Assembly: GCA_002307235.1 (NCBI GenBank)
Contig: DBTV01000023.1
Coordinates: forward strand, 1,357-45,829
Direction of reading: 5' to 3'
Source: Acidobacteriaceae bacterium UBA1307
GTDB taxonomy: Bacteria; Acidobacteriota; Terriglobia; Terriglobales; Acidobacteriaceae
DNA: 44,473 bases
Positions 8,485 through 16,943 of the stretch are shown here, one piece after another. Position 1 is the stretch's first letter. The number at the start of each line of letters is the position of its first letter. The notes beneath the pieces were generated by a model, which did not search any database, was not told the DNA's origin, and saw nothing but the letters and a program-made list of their open reading frames with translations. Position numbers and translations under genes: made by a program.

Positions 8485-9642
8485 ATGATTGACGAGAAAC
8501 TTTTCCCGAGACTCGCCGAGGACGTGATGCGCGCGATCGACGTCAAGGAAGGCGACGCCATTTTCATCGCGGGCGGCTCGCACGCGCAGAAGTTCCTGGA
8601 AGAGATCGGCATACAGGTGGCAAAGCGCGGCGGCCAGCCTTTTATCAGCGCGGTATCTAACGATTATCAGAAGCGCTTACTGGAAACCACGACCGTACAG
8701 CAGCTCAAGCTGGCGCCCAAGATCATGCTGGGCGTGGCGCAGGCCATGGACGCATACGTGATCATAGAGGCCTATAGCGATCCGTCGATAAAGGCGCTGT
8801 TCAGGGATAAGATGCAGGCGCGCTCCGAGGGCAGTTTCCCGGTGCAGCAGATCATATACGGTAAGCCCGGAAAACGATGGGTGTACATGGGATGGGCGAC
8901 CGAGGGAATGGCGAAGATGTACCGCGTCTCCCTCGACGTGCTGGAGAAGCTGGTCATCGGCGGCTGCAACATTGACTATGGCCGGCTGAAGGCCGACTGT
9001 GAGCACGTGATGAAGGTGCTCGCGAACGCAAAATACGTTCACGCCACCGACCCGAACGGCACGGACTTCCGGCTGGATATCGAAGGGCGGCGTCTGAACC
9101 CGGATGACGGCCTGCTGACAGGGGAGAAGATCGCCGTGGGCGACCTGGGCGGGAACCTCCCGGCGGGCGAAGTGTTCGTGGCGCCGGTGGAGACATATGG
9201 CGAGGGCACGATCTATTGCCCGCTGACCGTGGACGACCTGACGCGCGGCACCATCATCGAGGGCGTCACGATAAAATTCAAGGATGGCACGCTTCTTCCA
9301 GACGAATGCACCGCCCAAGTTAACCAGGACGTGCTGCGCGACACATTACACAAGATGGTCGAGAACGACATGCAAAAATATAACGCGCCGAACGCGCTGA
9401 AGGTGGCCGAGCTGGGCATCGGCTTGAACCCCGTAATCGACCGCGCCATCGGCTATATCCTGACGGACGAGAAGATCGGCGGCTCGGTGCACGTGGCTTT
9501 CGGGAGAAGCGACATGTATGGCGGTAAAGTCTCGAGCAACATGCACTGGGACTTCGTCACGGCGCCGGACGTCACGCTCGAAGTGGAATACAAGGACGGA
9601 ACAAAAAAGCTGCTGATGGCTGACGGCGTTCTGGTGCGGTGA
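8485..9642 (+). CDS. Aminopeptidase of family M29 (thermophilic leucyl-aminopeptidase type)
   Basis: M29 enzymes are cytoplasmic two-metal peptidases that remove N-terminal amino acids from peptides. The 385-residue length fits. C-terminal half motifs that carry the metal ligands in this family are visible: GNLPAGEVFVAPVE (Glu), KVAELGIGLNP (Glu), GGSVHVAFGRSDMYGG (His) and SSNMHWDFV (His, Asp). The N-terminal half is the Rossmann-like domain expected to shape the active-site chamber. ATG 8485 follows a TATA box by about 40 bases. Its end faces the arsR-type gene, with only 11 bases between the two stops. It could act downstream of protein unfolding by the neighbouring Hsp100, but nothing in the sequence links them directly. 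Confidence 0.9.
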   Translation: MIDEKLFPRLAEDVMRAIDVKEGDAIFIAGGSHAQKFLEEIGIQVAKRGGQPFISAVSNDYQKRLLETTTVQQLKLAPKIMLGVAQAMDAYVIIEAYSDPSIKALFRDKMQARSEGSFPVQQIIYGKPGKRWVYMGWATEGMAKMYRVSLDVLEKLVIGGCNIDYGRLKADCEHVMKVLANAKYVHATDPNGTDFRLDIEGRRLNPDDGLLTGEKIAVGDLGGNLPAGEVFVAPVETYGEGTIYCPLTVDDLTRGTIIEGVTIKFKDGTLLPDECTAQVNQDVLRDTLHKMVENDMQKYNAPNALKVAELGIGLNPVIDRAIGYILTDEKIGGSVHVAFGRSDMYGGKVSSNMHWDFVTAPDVTLEVEYKDGTKKLLMADGVLVR

Positions 9643-9653
9643 GACAGCCGAAG

Positions 9654-9983
9654 TCAGCTCGTCTCTAATAGCTTTAGCGCGTCGAGCGCTTTCCTGTCGA
9701 CCAGCGAGTAATACACCCATTTACCCGCTTTTTTATCGCTAATGATGCCGGCGTACTTTAATATTTTTAAGTGGTGCGATACCATCGTCTGAGACACGCC
9801 CAGGTCGCGCATCAGCTCGCACACGCACATGTCACCGCCCTCGAGCTCATACACGATCTTCGCCCGGACGGGGTCGGAGAGCGCCTTCAGGATTTCGGAC
9901 TGGCGCCTGACGGACTCCTCGGATGGCAGTTTCGGCATACTGGCGCTACCCGCCTTACAGGCATCATTTTTCTCTACGCTCAT
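9654..9983 (-). CDS. ArsR/SmtB-family winged-helix transcriptional regulator
   Basis: A 109-residue DNA-binding repressor of the ArsR type. The winged helix-turn-helix is clear: ILKALSDPVRAKIVYEL, then the recognition region LGVSQTMVSHHLKILK, then the wing AGIISDKKAGKWVYYSL. Before the HTH is DMCVCELM, which matches the ELCVCDL metal-binding motif of ArsR proteins (two Cys spaced by one residue), with a further Cys near the N-terminus (residue 9), so a thiophilic metal or metalloid is a plausible inducer. No ars transporter or reductase gene is adjacent. It is convergent with the M29 aminopeptidase, and the AT-rich DNA at about 9990-10050 should contain its promoter and operator. Confidence 0.9.
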   Translation of the reverse strand: MSVEKNDACKAGSASMPKLPSEESVRRQSEILKALSDPVRAKIVYELEGGDMCVCELMRDLGVSQTMVSHHLKILKYAGIISDKKAGKWVYYSLVDRKALDALKLLETS

Positions 9984-10118
9984 GGGATTTCTCTTAACTA
10001 TGTTGTCATTATCTCACATAACCTTTCTTATTTTTCTCCGGATTTCCGATACATTCCCGTAATTGCCAGCCTTAACGATCCGTATCGCTAGAAATACCGC
10101 CGGCTTCATGAGACCGCA

Positions 10119-10149
10119 TAAAAGAAAAACAGGCCGGGGTCAAGCCTGT
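10119..10149 (-). terminator. Hairpin/T-run terminator after the nitroreductase
   Basis: Read on the minus strand just past the nitroreductase stop, ACAGGC and GCCTGT form a 6-bp stem with a 9-base loop, followed by a TTTTTCTTTT run. This position and form fit transcription termination of that gene. Confidence 0.6.
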
Positions 10150-10180
10150 ACTATATAAAAACAGCGTGATCGCTCTTTAC

Positions 10181-10897
10181 TCAATTCACCCATTTCAGGA
10201 TCACGTCGGTATTACGATCCGGGCCTTTAATGTCCGCCTTTTTCGGATACCCGAATATCAGGGGAGCTACCAGGCGATAATTTTCAGGCACACCCATATC
10301 TTTCAGGAACTGCACGTCGGAGCCGAGGGGAGTCCCAAGGCCGATCCAGCAGCTGCCGAGGCCCAGTGCGCTGCCGGCCAGCATCATGTTCTCGGCGGCC
10401 AGCGAGCAATCCTGGGCGGGAGAAAAGGCCTCCGGGTGCGCGAATATCAGGATCAGCGCCGGAGCACCATAGAATATTTTAAAATTCTCATGCGTCATCA
10501 TCCTGGCCATCTCGATCAAATGCGCGTCTTTCGGGTCTTTGTTATTTTCCAGCCATCGCTTTTTAGCGCTCTCTCCATAATGGTCAATGAGCTCCCGGTT
10601 TTTTATGACCACGAAGCGCCACGGCTGCTTGTTTACGGCGGTGGGCGCATATGTGCCTGCCTTGATGAGCTCCATTAATATCTCATCAGGCACGTCCTTC
10701 TGCAGGTAGCTGCGGATCGAGCGCCTGGAATATATGTTCTTCAGGACTATGCCCGCGGCCGAGTCATCCGCGGAAGTGACCGATATGTTTTCGCTAATAG
10801 TATCACCAATGGTACAAATACATACATACATATTTAAATATGTCGCTATGTTGATATGTGCCCGCCTGATTACTTTCACTCCTGACAATGACAGCAT
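10181..10897 (-). CDS. Nitroreductase-family flavoprotein
   Basis: FMN-dependent NAD(P)H oxidoreductase of the nitroreductase superfamily; the true substrate cannot be read from the sequence. Family motifs begin near residue 53: IYSRRSIRSYL (FMN phosphate binding), APTAVNKQPWRFVVI (FMN contact), then LAAENMMLAGSALGLGSCWIG and a C-terminal GYPKK segment. The first ~50 residues have no family counterpart. ATG 10897 is chosen because the minus strand has GGAGG at 10904-10908, 6 bases upstream; no ATG or GTG lies between residue 23 and the conserved core. A palindromic TATTTAAATA (10831-10840) sits inside this N-terminal extension. Divergent from the GyrI-like gene with 33 bases between the starts. 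Confidence 0.85.
   Translation of the reverse strand: MLSLSGVKVIRRAHINIATYLNMYVCICTIGDTISENISVTSADDSAAGIVLKNIYSRRSIRSYLQKDVPDEILMELIKAGTYAPTAVNKQPWRFVVIKNRELIDHYGESAKKRWLENNKDPKDAHLIEMARMMTHENFKIFYGAPALILIFAHPEAFSPAQDCSLAAENMMLAGSALGLGSCWIGLGTPLGSDVQFLKDMGVPENYRLVAPLIFGYPKKADIKGPDRNTDVILKWVN
10831..10840. promoter_or_regulatory. Palindromic TATA-like element between nitroreductase core and GyrI-like gene
   Basis: TATTTAAATA is its own reverse complement and resembles an archaeal TATA box, so it could direct transcription either way. Rightward initiation would give a leader of roughly 65 bases before the ATG at 10931; leftward initiation would start inside the annotated nitroreductase N-terminus. 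Confidence 0.35.
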
Positions 10898-10930
10898 CTA
10901 TATCCTCCTAAATACGAGTATTATGCTGAT

Positions 10931-11551
10931 ATGGCGGAGGCCGGTAAACTGGATAAGATCGACTTTAAAAAAGAGCTGAAGCATCTGTATGCCCCTAGAA
11001 AAACGGAGATCATCGACGTTCCTGAGATGAGCTACCTGATGATCGACGGATCGGGAGACCCGGGCATATCGCAAGAGTATAGAGACGCGATCGAGGCGCT
11101 GTATCCCGTCTCATATGCGTTAAAGTTCATGATAAAAAAGGGCCCTGGTATCGATTACGGCGTACTGCCGCTGGAAGGCCTGTGGTGGGCGGACGATCCG
11201 CGCGTATTTCATTCCAGGGACAAGTCGACTTGGAAGTGGACCGCAATGATTCTTCAGCCGGATTTCATTGGCCGGAAAGAAGTGGACACGGCATTCGAGG
11301 AAGTGCGCAGGAAGAAGAATCCGGCGGCGCTCGACCGGGTGCGCCTGGAGACGCTGACGGAGGGACCCTCAGCGCAGATTCTTTACGTGGGCCCGTTTGC
11401 CGACGAGGGGCCCACGATTCAACGGATTCACGACCTCATCCACGCGGCCGCAAAAGAACTCCGCGGCAAGCACCATGAGATCTATCTGAACAATCTCCGG
11501 CGGACCGCGCCCGAGAAGCTGAAGACGATCATCCGGCAACCAATGCGATAG
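10931..11551 (+). CDS. GyrI-like small-molecule-binding domain protein (COG4832-like); likely spans the archaeal/bacterial join
   Basis: A 206-residue stand-alone GyrI-like (SOUL-related) protein, a fold used to bind small hydrophobic ligands. Family features seen: KKELKHLYAPR near the start, MIDGSGDPG, EALYPVSYALKF, LEGLWWADDP, KWTAMILQPD and the ending LRRTAPEKLKTIIRQP. Length is normal and the frame is unbroken. Codon use changes along the gene: the first ~95 codons contain ATA and AGA, while after about 11225 Ile is ATT or ATC only. Upstream neighbours are archaeal in style and downstream ones bacterial, so this conserved gene is the probable place where two sequences were joined. If so, the protein shown is a hybrid that may not exist in either organism. 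Confidence 0.8.
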   Translation: MAEAGKLDKIDFKKELKHLYAPRKTEIIDVPEMSYLMIDGSGDPGISQEYRDAIEALYPVSYALKFMIKKGPGIDYGVLPLEGLWWADDPRVFHSRDKSTWKWTAMILQPDFIGRKEVDTAFEEVRRKKNPAALDRVRLETLTEGPSAQILYVGPFADEGPTIQRIHDLIHAAAKELRGKHHEIYLNNLRRTAPEKLKTIIRQPMR

Positions 11552-11581
11552 GTAAGGGCACCTTCTGATCGAGAGAAGCGC

Positions 11582-12712
11582 ATGACGCAGATACTGATTT
11601 TAGGCGGTTACGGAATGACGGGCTCGCTGCTTGCCCGTTTGTTGCTGGAGCATACCGATGCCGTGGTGACGATTGCCGGCCGCAGTCTCACGAAGGCAGA
11701 GACGCTGAAAACGGAGCTGGCTCAGACCTTCTCTCCCGGCAGGATTCGAGCGCTCGCCGTAGATGTGGAGGATATCGGGAGTGTGCGCGCCGCTTTGGAT
11801 GGCATCGATCTGGTGGTGCTGGCAACAAGCTATGCCTCACACTGTGCGCCTGTCGCCATAGCCGCGCTTGAATGCAACGTGGATTATCTGGATTTGCTCT
11901 ATGGTCCGGCCAAGCTGAAGACGCTTGTGAGATTGACTGGCGAAATCGAAAAGCGCGGACTATGTTTCATCTCCGAAGCCGGTTTTCACCCCGGCCTGCC
12001 TTTGGCGCTGGCTCGTTACCTTGGAGCACAGTTCGACAGGATGGAAGAAGTGCATTTTGGATGCGCGATCCGGATGAAGATCGATCCGCACATGCAGATG
12101 CCGGAGTCGATCTCCGAAGTTGTCGCGGCGTTCTCACAGCGGCCACTGGTCTATGGGGATGGGCGTTGGATGATGCCATGGCTTGCCTGGCTCTGGCCGT
12201 ACCGACGTATCGCTTTTGCTCCGCCGTTTCGCGCGTTCCATTGCATTCCACTGTTTTTGCAGGAATTGGCACTGATTCCCGTCGAGTGTCCCGACGTAAA
12301 AGAGACCGCCTTTTATATGGCGGGATTCAACTGGTTTGTGGATTGGATTCTTTCGCCTGTAATCATCCTCTCCGTTCTTGTGGCGCAAAAAGCTGCGATC
12401 GCGCCGATGGGAAAGCTGCTGTTCTGGGGGATGAAGCGCTTTGCGCGGCCGCCCTACGGTACTCAACTGGTGGCGGACGCGCAAGGCATGAAGGAAAACA
12501 GCCAGTGGAGCGCGAGTGTCACACTGCAGCATGACGATGCGTATTTCCTCACCGCGGCCCCAGTGGTTGCGCTACTAAAGCAATACCTGGATGGTGGAAT
12601 ACGCAGGCCTGGATTGTGGATGATGGGGCAGATCGCGGACCCGGCGCGGCTGATTCGCCAGATGAGTGAGATGGGGATTCGCGTTGAAACGCAGAAGAAC
12701 CTTCGAAGCTGA
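11582..12712 (+). CDS. Saccharopine dehydrogenase-like NAD(P)-binding oxidoreductase
   Basis: A 376-residue protein with an N-terminal Rossmann fold: ILILGGYGMTGSLLARLLL is a GxGxxG-type nucleotide-binding motif, followed by AGRS at the end of strand 2 and IDLVVLATSY. The FISEAGFHPGLPLALARYL segment is typical of saccharopine-dehydrogenase-like (trans-acting enoyl reductase-like) proteins. Residues ~200-290 are rich in Trp, Phe and Leu and may contact a lipid or membrane. True saccharopine dehydrogenase activity is not implied; the substrate is unknown. It starts 30 bases after the GyrI-like gene. Its GC content looks lower than that of the bacterial genes that follow, and ATT/TTG codons are frequent. 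A perfect hairpin lies 66 bases after its stop. Confidence 0.8.
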   Translation: MTQILILGGYGMTGSLLARLLLEHTDAVVTIAGRSLTKAETLKTELAQTFSPGRIRALAVDVEDIGSVRAALDGIDLVVLATSYASHCAPVAIAALECNVDYLDLLYGPAKLKTLVRLTGEIEKRGLCFISEAGFHPGLPLALARYLGAQFDRMEEVHFGCAIRMKIDPHMQMPESISEVVAAFSQRPLVYGDGRWMMPWLAWLWPYRRIAFAPPFRAFHCIPLFLQELALIPVECPDVKETAFYMAGFNWFVDWILSPVIILSVLVAQKAAIAPMGKLLFWGMKRFARPPYGTQLVADAQGMKENSQWSASVTLQHDDAYFLTAAPVVALLKQYLDGGIRRPGLWMMGQIADPARLIRQMSEMGIRVETQKNLRS

Positions 12713-12778
12713 CGGAGTCCCGGCCGATACGTTTCGCAAGCGTCGCTGCCTGCGCAGACTCTCATCGGCTCACGTATA

Positions 12779-12818
12779 CCGAGACACCAGCAGACCTTGG
12801 TCTTTGCTGGTGTCTCGG
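12779..12818. terminator. Perfect 14-bp hairpin between convergent genes
   Basis: CCGAGACACCAGCA (12779-12792) and its exact reverse complement (12805-12818) flank a 12-base loop. It lies between the 3' ends of the oxidoreductase and the glycogen phosphorylase genes and probably terminates or protects transcripts from one or both. There is no long T-run on either side. Confidence 0.65.
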
Positions 12819-12853
12819 TTCCCAAACCCTATCCATCGGAGTGCGGGGTTTCC

Positions 12854-14617
12854 TCAGTCGGCGAAGACTTCTTCGTGAACCTTGGTGTGCTCGAGGATGT
12901 GCACTGGGTAGTATGCGTTGCGCGTGTACTGCTTCACCATACGGTTGGTGTTGAAGTACGAACCGTTGAAAGCGAGCGTGTTGCGCATCAGGCGCGCCCA
13001 CTTTTCCGGGGCCTGCAGATAGAGAGGAACCACGGCGTTTTCGAGCTTCTCGTAGAGCGAGGTTGCTTCGTCAGTATCAGTGGCGCCGTCTTCAATGGCC
13101 CAGCCCGTATAGCCTTCGATGCATCCCTCAATCCACCAGCCATCGAGAATCGAGAGGCTGGGAACGCCGTTGAGCGCAGCCTTCATGCCGCTGGTGCCTG
13201 AAGCTTCATAGGGCCGTTTCGGCGTGTTCACCCATACGTCGACGCCAGCGGTGAGCATGGCTCCCAGGTCCCACGCGTAGTTTTCGAGATAGACGATCTT
13301 CAGGAGGTCGTTTGAGTAGCGCGCGGCTTCTTCCACTACCTGCTGGATAAGCCGCTTGCCGGGCTCGTCTTGCGGGTGAGCCTTGCCGGCGTAAAGAATC
13401 TGCAGAACGCCAGCGGCAGCCGCGATCTTCTGCAACCTCTCTGGATCAGTAAACAGCAGGTTCGCGCGCTTGTAGGTGGCGGCGCGGCGGGCAAAGCCCA
13501 ACGTGAGCACCTTCGGATTGAACACGTGGCCGGTGCGTGTGGCGACCTCGGCCAGCAGCGCCTCTTTGGAGCGGGCGTGCGCAGCCTGAATAGCCGCTTC
13601 AGGGATCTCGATGGAGTTGCGCAGGTAGAGATTGTCGCGCCGCCATGCGGGAATGTGCTCGTCGAGCATCTGCTGGATGGGCTCCGAAACCCACGTGGGC
13701 GCGTGAACGCCGTTGGAGATGGAGTCGATCTTGAACTCGGGGAACATTTCACGCGAGACCTTGCCGTGCTGCATAGCCACGGCGTTGGCATAGCGCGAGA
13801 AGCGCAGCGCCAGCAGCGTCATGTTCAACATGCCGTCGCGGAAGCAGCCCTGCTTTTCGAGGCGCGCCGTGCGGTCGCCGCCCAGAATGCGAATGGACTG
13901 CTCCATGGAGAAGCGATCGTGTCCGGCAGGAACCGGCGTGTGCGTGGTGAAGACGCACTTGCGGCGCACTTCCTCGATGTCGGCCTCAGTGTCGGCGCCC
14001 AGCGGCCCGCCACCCATCTGCCGCTCAAGCAGCGCCAGCGTCAGCAGTGCGGCGTGTCCCTCGTTCATGTGGTACACATTGATCCGGTAGTTGAGCGCAT
14101 GCGCCATGCGCACGCCGCCCATGCCGAGCACGATCTCCTGTTGCAGACGATAGTTCGTGTCGCCGCCATACAGGTGGTCGGTCAGCCCGCGATCCCAGCC
14201 CGAGTTTTCTTGAAGGTCGGTGTCGAGCAGATAGATCGGAATTACGTGGCCGAAGCGGCCCTTCACGTCATAGCGCCAGGCCCGGATGGCCACCGTGCGA
14301 CCCTCGATTGAGACCGTCGCGCGCACCGGCTCCTCGTGACAGAACTCGGCCGGATTCCAGGGCTGCACGTCTTCGGTCTGCGTGCCGTCAGCGGCCAGAT
14401 GCTGTTGGAAGTATCCCTTGCGGTGCAGCAGCGTGAAGGCGATCAGCGGCAATCCAAGATCCGCCGCCGAGCGCAGCGTGTCGCCGGCCAGAACGCCCAG
14501 GCCGCCCGAGTAGGTGTTCATGCCCGGGTTGATGGCGATCTCCATCGAAAAATAGGCCACGTGTCCAGAGGTCGGAAACGAGTCGTAGGAAAAAGGTTTC
14601 GAAGCGCATGTCGGCAT
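12854..14617 (-). CDS. glgP: Alpha-glucan (glycogen/maltodextrin) phosphorylase, short form
   Basis: Pyridoxal-phosphate enzyme that releases glucose 1-phosphate from alpha-1,4-glucans with inorganic phosphate. The 587-residue product belongs to the short family (TIGR02094 type) and not the ~800-residue classical phosphorylases. Motifs: VAYFSMEIAINPGMNTYSGG and LGVLAGDTLRSAADLG near the N-terminus, MNEGHAALL and FTTHTPVPAGHD in the middle, and EASGTSGMKAALNG near the C-terminus, a glucan-phosphorylase/glycogen-synthase active-site signature. ATG 14617 is preferred over the upstream in-frame start at 14674, since GAGAGAGAAG precedes it and homology starts soon after. It shares orientation with galK upstream, but a strong terminator separates them. 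Confidence 0.93.
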   Translation of the reverse strand: MPTCASKPFSYDSFPTSGHVAYFSMEIAINPGMNTYSGGLGVLAGDTLRSAADLGLPLIAFTLLHRKGYFQQHLAADGTQTEDVQPWNPAEFCHEEPVRATVSIEGRTVAIRAWRYDVKGRFGHVIPIYLLDTDLQENSGWDRGLTDHLYGGDTNYRLQQEIVLGMGGVRMAHALNYRINVYHMNEGHAALLTLALLERQMGGGPLGADTEADIEEVRRKCVFTTHTPVPAGHDRFSMEQSIRILGGDRTARLEKQGCFRDGMLNMTLLALRFSRYANAVAMQHGKVSREMFPEFKIDSISNGVHAPTWVSEPIQQMLDEHIPAWRRDNLYLRNSIEIPEAAIQAAHARSKEALLAEVATRTGHVFNPKVLTLGFARRAATYKRANLLFTDPERLQKIAAAAGVLQILYAGKAHPQDEPGKRLIQQVVEEAARYSNDLLKIVYLENYAWDLGAMLTAGVDVWVNTPKRPYEASGTSGMKAALNGVPSLSILDGWWIEGCIEGYTGWAIEDGATDTDEATSLYEKLENAVVPLYLQAPEKWARLMRNTLAFNGSYFNTNRMVKQYTRNAYYPVHILEHTKVHEEVFAD

Positions 14618-14832
14618 AGTGTTTTCTTCTCTCTCACTGGCTTGGCCACCCTGTACGGGCAGTCGAGGGGACAAAATTCCAGGGAAAACCTGCGGACAGC
14701 TTCCCTCGCCGTCTTCATCGGGGAAACTGCATCAAAGTTTAGCAACTTCCAAATTGACGGCGAATGAAACGGACTGTTTCAGGAAATTTTCATCGAAAAT
14801 GATGAGAAAAATCTCAAGAACCAGCTTTCACC

Positions 14833-14877
14833 AGAAAGAAAAGCGGATTCCAAAGTTTCCCCTTGGAATCCGCTTTT
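14833..14877 (-). terminator. Intrinsic terminator after galK
   Basis: A perfect 15-bp inverted repeat (14839-14853 with 14863-14877, 9-base loop) follows the galK stop on the minus strand, and the stem runs into TTTTCTTTCT. This is a classical rho-independent terminator. Confidence 0.88.
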
Positions 14878-14893
14878 GTGGATGAGTGTTCTT

Positions 14894-16045
14894 TTAATCG
14901 ATGCGGTGCGCTCCGGCCGAGGCGTGGCAGATGTGAATCTCTGGCTTGATGCCGGTCTTGGCCTCGTAGCGGGCTCCCAGTTCCTTGGCGAAGGCCTCGG
15001 CATCGGCCTGCTCCACCAGATTGATGGTGCAGCCGCCGAAGCCGCCGCCGGTCAGCCGCGCGCCGATCAGCCCGGGCAGATCCTGTGCCAGCGCGACCAT
15101 CGTGTCGGCCTCGACGCAGCTTCCCTCGAAGTCCTGGCTATAGCTGCGGTGCGCCTCGGCCATCAGGCGGCCAAGCGTCTTCAGGTCGCCGGCGAGCAGA
15201 GCCTCGCTGGCGGCTACCGTGCGCAGATCCTCGCTGATCACGTGCTTGGCGCGCAGATACGACTTCGGCGTCATCTCGCTGCCCCACTTTTCGAGGTCCT
15301 CGAGCGTGGCGTCGCGCAGAAAGGGCACCGGGCCGCGATGGCTGTCGATGATGGCGCAGGCGGCCTCGCTCTCGGCGCGGCGCGTCTTGTAGTCGCCGCC
15401 GACGATCGAGTGCTTGACCATGGTGTTGGCGATAACCAGCGCGACGTGGGCCGGAATCGGTGCCAGCCGGTAGCTCAGGTCGCGGCAGTCCAGCAGCAAC
15501 GCGTGATTTTCCTTGCCGTTGGCGCTGATGAACTGGTCCATGATGCCGCAGTTGGCGCCCACAAACTCGTTTTCAACGCGCTGGCCGAGCTTGGCCAGCA
15601 CCGGGCCGGGATACTCGACGCCAATCAGCGAGGTGACGGCCAGCAGGGTCGCGACTTCGAGCGCGGCCGAACTCGACAACCCGGAGCCGAGCGGCACGTC
15701 GCCCCACAGGCTCAGGCTGAAGCCGGGGATCGTGTGGCCCTCGCCCTTCAGAATCGAAACGACCCCGAGTGGATAATCGCTCCAGTGCTGGGCGGCTGCC
15801 AGTGGCGCGGTCGCGTCGAAGCTCTTTTCTTCGCCGTAGTTCTCGGAATAAAGGACGATCTTGCCGTCGGAACGAGGCGAAATGGCGGCCAGCGTGGCGA
15901 AGTTGATCGCCACAGGCATCACGAAGCCCTCGGCGTAATCGGTGTGTTCGCCGATCAGATTGACGCGGCCAGGGGCGACGAACAGGACGGGCTCTGCGTT
16001 GAAGCGGGCCCGGTGCATGGAGCGGAGTGCTGCGGGATCATGCAT
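14894..16045 (-). CDS. galK: Galactokinase
   Basis: Phosphorylates alpha-D-galactose to galactose 1-phosphate, the entry step of the Leloir pathway. The 383-residue GHMP kinase shows the galactokinase signature GRVNLIGEHTDYAEGFVMP, the ATP-binding loop PLGSGLSSSAALEVA, the CGIMDQF segment with the catalytic Asp, and the C-terminal GGGFGG motif. A second GHMP signature is otherwise normal. ATG 16045 gives the expected N-terminus. No other gal gene is adjacent; downstream lies glgP after a terminator, so the pair is related through sugar-phosphate metabolism only and not as an obvious operon. Confidence 0.95.
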   Translation of the reverse strand: MHDPAALRSMHRARFNAEPVLFVAPGRVNLIGEHTDYAEGFVMPVAINFATLAAISPRSDGKIVLYSENYGEEKSFDATAPLAAAQHWSDYPLGVVSILKGEGHTIPGFSLSLWGDVPLGSGLSSSAALEVATLLAVTSLIGVEYPGPVLAKLGQRVENEFVGANCGIMDQFISANGKENHALLLDCRDLSYRLAPIPAHVALVIANTMVKHSIVGGDYKTRRAESEAACAIIDSHRGPVPFLRDATLEDLEKWGSEMTPKSYLRAKHVISEDLRTVAASEALLAGDLKTLGRLMAEAHRSYSQDFEGSCVEADTMVALAQDLPGLIGARLTGGGFGGCTINLVEQADAEAFAKELGARYEAKTGIKPEIHICHASAGAHRID

Positions 16046-16707
16046 GGCGGTGTATACCCTCGAGTTGAAAGATCAAAAGTTGCGGCCGCGGGCGAGCGAT
16101 GGAAGCGGAAGGACAGAAGATTCCCCCCAGCGAAGGTGTGGGAGTCCGGCCCAAGAGGGATCGATGAGAACGTTTACTTGAAGACCCAGTTTTCATCATG
16201 CCCTTTCCGTCGATCTTGCCTCATTCCTTGCACGGCGAGTCGCTCCAGGATCGGTGTGCCGATGGCTTTGCCGTCGTGCGGGGCCGAACCAGGATTGCGG
16301 CAATTGTACTAAAGCCAGCGAACCACTGCCTGTGGTTGCCCTCGCACACCATTGCAGTTCTTGGTACGCGGCGGGGATGCGAGTGGGCGATTCAGGGCAG
16401 AGAATGGTCGAGATTTGGACGATTTGTCTCATCCTGTGGAGCGAAGAAGGGAGGACGGCTGTCAATTTTGCCCCGAGATGCTCAAAATCATTGATCGTAT
16501 CTGCCTGTAAATCCATAAATTTACAAAAAAACGTCCAAAAAGTGACCTTGCAAAAGATTTGTGCGTGGTTTATTGACGGGGATGATACACTATCGACAGC
16601 GTTAGAGCCGAACCGGGCATTCAGCAGTACTCGCCCAACCAAGCAAGATTCTGCCAGTGGTCGCTCCGATTCATCCAGCGCAATTCAATCCAGGAAATCC
16701 GATCAAG
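16046..16707 (+). other. 662-base gap upstream of galK and the cold-shock gene
   Basis: No protein-coding frame with family similarity or a good ribosome site was found. It must contain the leftward galK promoter and the rightward cold-shock gene promoter. The segment from about 16490 to 16600 is A/T-rich and resembles promoter DNA; GATACACT at about 16585-16592 could be a -10 element for the cold-shock gene, leaving a leader of roughly 110 bases. Long structured leaders are known for cspA-type genes, but no conserved element was identified here. Confidence 0.4.
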
Positions 16708-16908
16708 ATGGAACAAGGTACTGTGAAGTGGTTCAATGACGCGAAGGGCTTCGGCTTTATCTCGCGCCAGAACGGCGAAGATGTTTTCGTGCATTACTCG
16801 GCAATCAACTCCACCGGTTTCAAGAGCCTGCAAGAGGGCCAAGCCGTGCAGTTCAACGTGGTCAAGGGACCCAAGGGCTGGCAGGCTGCTGACGTGCAGC
16901 CTCTCTAA
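16708..16908 (+). CDS. csp: Cold-shock domain protein (CspA family)
   Basis: A 66-residue single OB-fold RNA/ssDNA chaperone. Both RNA-binding motifs are present: KGFGFISRQNGE (RNP1) and DVFVHYSAI (RNP2), along with the start GTVKWFNDAKGFG and the end GPKGWQAADVQPL. ATG 16708 is preceded by AGGAAA and gives the family's usual length; longer in-frame starts add unrelated residues. It stands alone with its own terminator directly after the stop. Confidence 0.97.
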   Translation: MEQGTVKWFNDAKGFGFISRQNGEDVFVHYSAINSTGFKSLQEGQAVQFNVVKGPKGWQAADVQPL

Positions 16909-16943
16909 ACCCGTTTAGCCGGATTTCGGCAGAATCTAGCAAA

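Noticed and set aside
1..11551. Transfer of an archaeal island into a bacterium
   Set aside because: The left part carries archaeal promoters and amino-acid synthesis genes and shows no integrase, tRNA site or flanking repeats; a sequence join is simpler, though transfer is not excluded.
14876..16312. 478-codon plus-strand open frame
   Set aside because: Antisense shadow of galK, extended by chance into the gap.
16046..16707. RNA gene or riboswitch in the galK/csp gap
   Set aside because: No cloverleaf, conserved riboswitch core or terminator-like hairpin could be recognised.
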